Positions 58,916-64,000 of a stretch of DNA of 64,000 bases are shown piece by piece. Origin of the DNA: Bacillota bacterium (GTDB taxonomy: Bacteria > Bacillota > Clostridia > Clostridiales > Clostridiaceae); assembly GCA_023435985.1 (NCBI GenBank), contig JAEZKY010000030.1:1-64000 (forward strand), read 5' to 3'. Every line of letters begins with the position of its first letter. The first letter of the stretch is position 1. Below the pieces are notes generated by a model. The model had not been told where the DNA came from, made no database searches, and saw only the letters and a list, made by a program, of their open reading frames with translations. The position numbers and the translations under genes are program-made.

Positions 58916-60373
58916 CTATATATCTTCTCCTCCTCCAAACCTAATTACAACCTGTGTACCAACATTCATTTTGCTTTCTATATAGATATTACCGCCATGA
59001 TTTTCAACTATGCTTTTAACAATAGCTAATCCTAGTCCAGCACTGCCTTTTTCTCTCGAATCTTTTTTTGAAACTCTATAAAAGGGATCAAAAATATGAT
59101 CTAAATGTTCCTCAGGTATTCCTTCGCCTATATCCTTAACTTTCAAAAAAATAAATCTTTCCTTTCTATAGCACTCTACCTCTATTGTAGAATTAACCTT
59201 GCCATATTTAATAGAATTATCTACTAGATTTATTAGCACCTCTTTTAATTTATCCTCATCACCATTAAAGACCATGTTATCTTGTACATCACAAGATATG
59301 GATATATTATATCGTCTTCCTTTCATCCCCATTTCATCACAAGTTTTCCTAATCATTTTTGACAAATCTACTTGTGTAAAATGGTAGTTGAAATTCTTAG
59401 AAGCTGCTTTAGAAAGCTCTAATATTTCAATAACCATATTGTTCATTCGTTTACTTTCATCTATAATATACGCCATTCCTTTATCAAAAAAATTTTTATC
59501 GCTGAATCCATTATCTTTTAATATCTGTGCATATCCAAGTATAGTAGTCATAGGTGTTTTCAATTCATGTGTAACATTATCAAAAAAAGTCTTACTTTGT
59601 GTTTGAGCTTCCTTTAAGTCATTTCTGTCCTTTTCAATTATCTCAATTTGTTCTTTAATTCTAAGTGCCATCTTTTTAAATTTTTCTATTAATTCGCCAA
59701 TCTCATCTTTTGACCTTATATTAATATGAATATTAAAATCTCCTGTATATATTTGATCTGTACTTTTTGTAAGTATTCTAACAGGCCTTGCAATTTGCCT
59801 TGATATTATAAAAGATGTTATAAGAATAATGAGGAAAATAACAACTGCAAAAGTATTTATAATGTATTCAAAATTTCTATTCTCATTATATAACTCTGAA
59901 TAATCTTTACTGTACCTTATAATTCCAATAATATCCTTATTGTTAGATTCAATAGGAGATGAGAAATTTACAATTACATTATCATCAATATAATTTATAC
60001 TATAAGATGTTTTACCTTTTAATGCATTTGAAAAATCGTCATCTGATGTACTCTTTATTGTTAGGGATGAAGATAAATTATCTCCTCTAGAATTATAAAT
60101 TACTACATTACTTCCCATTTGACCCGTTAATTCTCTGGATATATCATCTCCTTCAGACTCAAGCGATACATTATTAATCTTCATATTGTTAATTAAGAAA
60201 AACTGTTTCAAATATATATCTAAATTTTTGCTTGTTTCAAGCATATCCTTATCTATACTTTTGTAAAAATTATTCTCAATAATTTTATATGTCACCAAAA
60301 GAAGTGATGCCAATCCGATAAAAGTAACAACTGCAAATGATAAAAGTATTTTATGTTGTATTGAGTATTTCAT
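58916..60373 (-). CDS. Sensor histidine kinase
   Basis: A 485-residue membrane kinase with TM1 at about 9-28, an extracytoplasmic sensor of about 140 residues and TM2 at about 171-191. HAMP follows (about 192-245), then HisKA with the phospho-acceptor His269 in 'FFDNVTHELKTPM'. HATPase_c shows 'LINLVDNSIKYGK' (N box), 'VKDIGEGIP' (G1) and 'GSAGLGLAIVKSI' (G2). It follows the response regulator gene by 16 bases and is followed at once by the propeller gene. Ligand unknown. Confidence 0.93.
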   Translation of the reverse strand: MKYSIQHKILLSFAVVTFIGLASLLLVTYKIIENNFYKSIDKDMLETSKNLDIYLKQFFLINNMKINNVSLESEGDDISRELTGQMGSNVVIYNSRGDNLSSSLTIKSTSDDDFSNALKGKTSYSINYIDDNVIVNFSSPIESNNKDIIGIIRYSKDYSELYNENRNFEYIINTFAVVIFLIILITSFIISRQIARPVRILTKSTDQIYTGDFNIHINIRSKDEIGELIEKFKKMALRIKEQIEIIEKDRNDLKEAQTQSKTFFDNVTHELKTPMTTILGYAQILKDNGFSDKNFFDKGMAYIIDESKRMNNMVIEILELSKAASKNFNYHFTQVDLSKMIRKTCDEMGMKGRRYNISISCDVQDNMVFNGDEDKLKEVLINLVDNSIKYGKVNSTIEVECYRKERFIFLKVKDIGEGIPEEHLDHIFDPFYRVSKKDSREKGSAGLGLAIVKSIVENHGGNIYIESKMNVGTQVVIRFGGGEDI

Positions 60374-60389
60374 TTATTTTATTACCCTT

Positions 60390-61082
60390 CTATAAGAATT
60401 TATATCCAACTCCATAAATAGTCTCAATAAGATATCCTGCTTCATACTCAAGTTTTTTTCTAAGCCTCTGAACATGTGTATCAACTGTTCTAGTGTCACC
60501 TAAGAAATCAAATCCCCACACCTTATTAAGTAAATCTTCTCTCGAAAACACTCTTCCTCTATTTTCCAAAAAGAACACTAGCAGATTATATTCTTTGTTG
60601 GTTAGTTCAACTCTCACTCCATCTTTTAATACTTCTCTCTTATCTTTAAATAGTTCAATACCATCTATAACTTGTATTACATTAAATTCGTGAGCTTCTT
60701 CTGATTCAGCCATTAATTCAATTCTTCTAAAAACAGCTTTAATTCTTACAATAACCTCTCGAATATCAAAAGGCTTTGTTATATAATCATCAGCCCCTAA
60801 TTCCATTCCAAGAATTTTATCAATCATATCAGATTTTGCTGTTATCATAATAATAGGTATAATATACTCACTTGTTAACTTTTTACATATATCAAAACCA
60901 CTAATATCAGGTAGCATTAAATCCAATAAGATTAAATTAGGCTTAAATTCCTCTACCTGCTCCAATCCATCTTTACCATTTGAAACAACTTTAGTTATAA
61001 ATCCCTCTTTTTGAATAGAATAATCTAATAAATCTGATATTGAGTTTTCATCTTCTATAATTAGAACTTTCTTTAAATTCAT
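60390..61082 (-). CDS. OmpR/PhoB-family response regulator
   Basis: A 230-residue protein. The receiver domain has the acidic pair in 'IIEDENS', phospho-acceptor Asp54 in 'LILLDLMLPD', Thr in 'MITAKSD' and Lys in 'YITKPFD'. A winged-helix DNA-binding domain (about 130-230) shows 'LTNKEYNLLVFFLENRGRVFSREDLL' and 'RTVDTHVQRLRKKLE'. It is the partner of the kinase encoded next. The three 21-base-spaced direct repeats just upstream of the divergent secreted-protein gene are a likely target. Confidence 0.94.
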   Translation of the reverse strand: MNLKKVLIIEDENSISDLLDYSIQKEGFITKVVSNGKDGLEQVEEFKPNLILLDLMLPDISGFDICKKLTSEYIIPIIMITAKSDMIDKILGMELGADDYITKPFDIREVIVRIKAVFRRIELMAESEEAHEFNVIQVIDGIELFKDKREVLKDGVRVELTNKEYNLLVFFLENRGRVFSREDLLNKVWGFDFLGDTRTVDTHVQRLRKKLEYEAGYLIETIYGVGYKFL

Positions 61083-61154
61083 ACTTACACCTCCATATTT
61101 AGGATAACCTATTATTATGTCTTTATAAAATAAAAATATCTATAATTTACAAGT

Positions 61155-61217
61155 TTGACACAATTGTTGCAAATATTGACACAATCATTGTGAGTGTTGA
61201 TGTAATTATCTTTTATA
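61155..61217. promoter_or_regulatory. Triple 21-base-spaced direct repeats, candidate response-regulator operator
   Basis: TTGACACAAT at 61155, TTGACACAAT at 61176 and TTGATGTAAT at 61197 are spaced exactly 21 bases, two helical turns. That fits binding of OmpR-type dimers to direct repeats. The array lies in the 194-base divergent region, about 60 to 120 bases before the plus-strand start. Confidence 0.65.
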
Positions 61218-61276
61218 CTAGAAATATGATGTACATCAAAATAAAAATTTAATCATTTAAAAGGAGATAATAAATT

Positions 61277-62071
61277 ATGAAAAAGACATTACTAATAACT
61301 ACTCTTGCAGCAGCACTTGCAGTAAATTCAATGATTGCATTTGCAGCAACAAATACAAGCAATATTCAGACAACAAATCTAGCTAATGCTTCAGCTCCTG
61401 TAAATAACGCTACTCAAGGTGATATTGAGTATTCAAAAGAAACTATATCAAATGCAAATGGAGATATATGCTCTACAAAGGAAACATGGGTAGATTCAAC
61501 AACTCACGATAGAAGATTTGATTTAAGAAGCGGTACTTCTTTATTTGAAAGTTTATATTCTACAGATAATGGTACCCAAGTTTCAAAGGTACTAAAAGAT
61601 GCTAATGGTAATACTACTAGCGGCAGTACTGTGACATTGCCTGCTGAAAAAGTAGCTGATTATTATAAAACTTATGATAATGGATATTTTACAAAAGATC
61701 TATTTACTGCTTTAAAGGATAACTACACACAAACTGATTGGAAAGATGAAGGAATTGCATACACCGCAGATGGAAAAACCCTTAAGAAAATTTCTAAAAC
61801 TGAGGAATCAGCTGAAGGTAATACTTCCGCAAATATTACCAATGTAAATACAATAAATTATATTTATTTAGATGAAAATTCCGGACTTCCTATTAAAAGT
61901 GAGTCATATGCTCAAAAAAATGGAACAATGAGCTTAGAATATTCATCAACTTTTGAATATAAAACTGTTAATAATGATGGATATATATTTAACACAAGTG
62001 GAATGAACTTACAGAACGAAAAACTAGATAGTTTTGAAAAAATCTTATCTGCAGATTTTGGAATAGAATAA
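61277..62071 (+). CDS. Secreted protein of unknown function, probable target of the adjacent two-component system
   Basis: A 264-residue protein with a clear signal peptide ('MKKTLLITTLAAALAVNS', cleavage near Ala-Ala-Thr at about 24-26). The mature part is Thr/Ser/Asn-rich with long beta strands ('KETWVDSTTHDRRFDL', 'TINYIYLDENSGLPIKSESY', 'SLEYSSTFEYKTV'). This pattern resembles LolA/LppX-like or outer-surface lipid-binding folds, but I would not assign it. AAAGGAG RBS. It is divergent from the response-regulator operon, with the repeat operator before it. Confidence 0.78.
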   Translation: MKKTLLITTLAAALAVNSMIAFAATNTSNIQTTNLANASAPVNNATQGDIEYSKETISNANGDICSTKETWVDSTTHDRRFDLRSGTSLFESLYSTDNGTQVSKVLKDANGNTTSGSTVTLPAEKVADYYKTYDNGYFTKDLFTALKDNYTQTDWKDEGIAYTADGKTLKKISKTEESAEGNTSANITNVNTINYIYLDENSGLPIKSESYAQKNGTMSLEYSSTFEYKTVNNDGYIFNTSGMNLQNEKLDSFEKILSADFGIE

Positions 62072-62159
62072 ATAATAAATCAATAATTCTAGTGTTGCAT
62101 CTATGTAAATCTCAATTGTTTGCATAAACAGTAATTTAATTATGTGTAAAAAATAAACC

Positions 62160-62196
62160 TTCATGTAAATAGCTTGAAAGAAGCTCCTTACATGGA
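62160..62196 (-). terminator. Hairpin, possible terminator of the ATPase gene
   Basis: CATGTAA-AT-AGCTT (62162-62175) pairs with AAGCT-CC-TTACATG (62181-62194), leaving a two-base internal loop. On the minus strand AAGGTTTATTTTTT follows. It lies about 165 bases past the stop of the minus-strand ATPase gene. Confidence 0.5.
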
Positions 62197-62359
62197 GGCC
62201 CTTTATATACCTAAAAGTAAGCATAGTACATTTTATAATTTACCATAATCCTACCATCCATAAGTATCATTGAAAATTTATCATAATCAACTTTATTACC
62301 ATAAACCATCTAGGTCTCTTATAACAATATTATGTTCTTTTTGCACGTATAAGTTTTAA

Positions 62360-63160
62360 TCATTCAAATTCCACTTGATGCTTCTTAAAAAATTCGTAAA
62401 AATACCTTACATTGTCCAATTCACCCCAGCTACATACCTCTAAATCTTTCGAGTCCAAGTTATATATTTTTGCATCTAAAGTTCCAAGCATAAATGGTGA
62501 ATGAGTTGCAATTATGTACTGATTGTTTAAAAATCTTGCTCCATAATTAATCTTCTCAGCTAAGAGTACTTGGTTTTGAGGCGATAATGAAACTTCTGGC
62601 TCATCCAAAAGATATAATGCATCTGTCTGAAGCCACTCATCAAATATTTGCAGGCTAGTTTCACCATTTGAGTACTTTTCCTGACCATATTTAATTCTTT
62701 CTATCTGTTCTTTCATCTTATAAGAATTCTCTAGTATTTCTAACTGCTCTTTGCTATATCCTTTTTCAGCCTGCTCATAAATATATCCTTTTCTTAATAT
62801 AGCTTCCTGTTGAACTTTCTTAATTTCATACATTATATCTTCACTTTTAATATAGCGGCTATTTCTAGGAATTCCATACCACATCTGACCTATTTCATTT
62901 TCTCCAAATCCGTATCTGCAATCATCTACAAATTCTTTAAAACAAGAATTTCCCTGTACTTGTTCCTTTCCAGTTAACTTCAATTTATTAGCTATAATAT
63001 TCAACAAAGAAGATTTTCCACAAGCATTATTTCCATAGAATATTGTAATCTTATCAAAAACAAGGCATTTCTCATTTTTACCTGAAAACACATTATGAGG
63101 ATATATATTAGGATTAGAAAGTACCTTATCACACAATTTGAAAGTATTTATGTAAATCAA
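62360..63160 (-). CDS. ABC-type AAA ATPase
   Basis: A 266-residue protein with a complete ABC ATPase core: Walker A 'YGNNACGKSSLL' (about 42-53), signature-like 'YSNGETSLQ' (about 163-171), Walker B 'LYLLDEPEVSLSP' (about 182-194) and 'IIATHSPFML' with the switch His (about 217-226). There is no membrane part or Toprim domain, so it is a stand-alone RecF/OLD-like soluble ATPase. The start is TTG with AAGGAG ten bases upstream. A hairpin (63184-63219) lies directly before that RBS. Function unknown. Confidence 0.82.
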   Translation of the reverse strand: MIYINTFKLCDKVLSNPNIYPHNVFSGKNEKCLVFDKITIFYGNNACGKSSLLNIIANKLKLTGKEQVQGNSCFKEFVDDCRYGFGENEIGQMWYGIPRNSRYIKSEDIMYEIKKVQQEAILRKGYIYEQAEKGYSKEQLEILENSYKMKEQIERIKYGQEKYSNGETSLQIFDEWLQTDALYLLDEPEVSLSPQNQVLLAEKINYGARFLNNQYIIATHSPFMLGTLDAKIYNLDSKDLEVCSWGELDNVRYFYEFFKKHQVEFE

Positions 63161-63183
63161 ACTTTATCATCTCCTTAATTATT

Positions 63184-63219
63184 AACCCTATCAATTTAAA
63201 ACTTCTTCTGATAGGGTTT
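63184..63219 (-). promoter_or_regulatory. Stem-loop in the leader of the ATPase gene
   Basis: TTAACCCTATCA pairs with TGATAGGGTT around a 15-base loop. On the minus strand it ends about ten bases before the AGGAG of the ATPase gene. It may affect mRNA stability or translation; no T tract follows on that strand. Confidence 0.4.
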
Positions 63220-63452
63220 GCTACTCCTTTTTAAATATAGTAATTCAAATTGATATATTATTTATATACTATATATCTACTACTCCTCATTTCAAAATTA
63301 TAACATGCTCTTAGTATCATTTCATATACTATGTTACAAAAAAGTGCATACTTATATAAAATGGTTAATTATGTTATAAATATATCATAATAATATAAAA
63401 TTATTTTAATTCAAGAAATGATATAAGACATATTCATAAGGAGGACGTTTAA

Positions 63453-64000
63453 ATGACAAGACAATCTCTATTAGAAAAACGCTATGATAAATTGAGTACA
63501 AAAGTAGTTGAATCTTTAAAAAGGCGTCATTTTGATGCGTATTATTGTAAAACCAAAGATGAAGCACTTGAGCAGATTTTAGAGTTAATTCCTCAAGGTC
63601 ACGTTGTATCCTGGGGTGGTTCTGAAACCTTAAATGAAATTGGTATAAAAGAACTTGTAAAAGAAAAGGGGTATCTAGTTATTGATAGGGACACTGCAAA
63701 AAGTCCTGAAGAACGAACAGATCTTATGAGAAAGGCACTTTTATGTGACACTTTCTTAATGAGTAGTAATGCTATAAGTGAAGATGGTCAGCTATTTAAC
63801 ATTGATGGAAATGGCAATCGTGTTGCTGCTATGATTTTTGGGCCAAAGAGTGTCATAGTCGTAGCTGGAATGAATAAAATTGTAAAAAACCTTGATGATG
63901 CAGTGCAGAGAGCTAGAACAATTGCCGGGCCAGCAAATATTCAACATTTTCAAGATGCGAAAACCCCATGTTATGCAACAGGCAGTTGTGGAGATTGTTT
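63453..64000 (+). CDS. LUD-domain (lactate utilisation-type) protein, 3' end missing
   Basis: At least 182 residues up to the window edge. AAGGAGGAC lies nine bases before the ATG. Motifs of the LUD/DUF162 family (LutB/LutC/YkgG) are visible: 'VVSWGGSETLNEIGI' (about 52-66), 'LLCDTFLMSSNAISEDGQLFNIDGNGNRVAAMIFGP' region (about 97-132), 'VVAGMNKIVKNLDDAVQRAR' and 'TIAGPAN'. 'CYATGSCGDC' at the end of the visible part adds a Cys motif typical of the short clostridial version. The family takes part in lactate or related 2-hydroxyacid oxidation; the exact role is unproven. Confidence 0.85.
   Translation, partial: MTRQSLLEKRYDKLSTKVVESLKRRHFDAYYCKTKDEALEQILELIPQGHVVSWGGSETLNEIGIKELVKEKGYLVIDRDTAKSPEERTDLMRKALLCDTFLMSSNAISEDGQLFNIDGNGNRVAAMIFGPKSVIVVAGMNKIVKNLDDAVQRARTIAGPANIQHFQDAKTPCYATGSCGDC

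Overview
The window is AT-rich DNA with Clostridium-type gene content: strong GGAGG ribosome binding sites, frequent TTG/GTG starts, and many rho-independent terminators. Protein families such as DUF5105, a LarA-type racemase, 4HB chemotaxis receptors and a DUF4163/DUF3298 secreted protein point to Clostridium sensu stricto, probably a soil/solventogenic species. The genus is inferred from this pattern, not from a database match.

Layout. 1-7.4 kb: the end of a DUF5105-type surface protein, a degraded fragment, a J-domain membrane protein, and a GtrA / GT39 / GT2 surface-glycosylation set. 7.4-13.4 kb: two unrecognised proteins, an amidohydrolase, a FlxA-like coiled-coil protein, a LarA racemase and an Fe/Mn-superoxide dismutase family protein, with relics of a second larA and of a TauE/SafE permease between them. 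13.5-37 kb: a methyltransferase/TPR protein and a chemotaxis receptor, then a polyketide/nonribosomal-peptide locus: Sfp-type phosphopantetheinyl transferase, type II thioesterase, a lone IS4-like transposase, an FMN-binding protein, a FAAL-PKS (2 KS modules), an MFS exporter and an NRPS. 37-41 kb: two very small ORFs and a dCache chemotaxis receptor. 41-46.4 kb: a secreted CBM32 protein and a decayed CBM6-GH18 chitinase. 46.4-54 kb: GNAT, TrxB, a pseudouridine synthase, a DUF4163/DUF3298 protein, an AraC regulator and a second copy of the 571-residue chemotaxis receptor. 54.8-64 kb: a large SPFH/flotillin-like protein, a response regulator / histidine kinase / beta-propeller operon divergent from a secreted protein, an ABC-type ATPase, and the start of a LUD-domain protein.

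How the main system may work (inference). FAAL adenylates a fatty acid and loads ACP1. KS1-AT-KR-ACP2 adds one malonate and reduces it. KS2 is followed by a dead AT and has no ACP of its own. The NRPS starts with two tandem PUFA-type ACPs that could supply the missing carrier. It continues C-PCP-A(serine-like code)-C-SDR, an unusual order with a classical short-chain dehydrogenase at the end. The expected product is a lipid-polyketide-serine conjugate. A single in-frame TAG splits the FAAL domain from the rest of the PKS, so the pathway may be broken in this strain, or may depend on readthrough.

Gene decay is common here: the larA relic, the permease relic, a BlaR1-type fragment, the chitinase and the FAAL amber codon. 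Two nearly identical chemotaxis-receptor genes lie in the same orientation on either side of the NRPS/PKS region.
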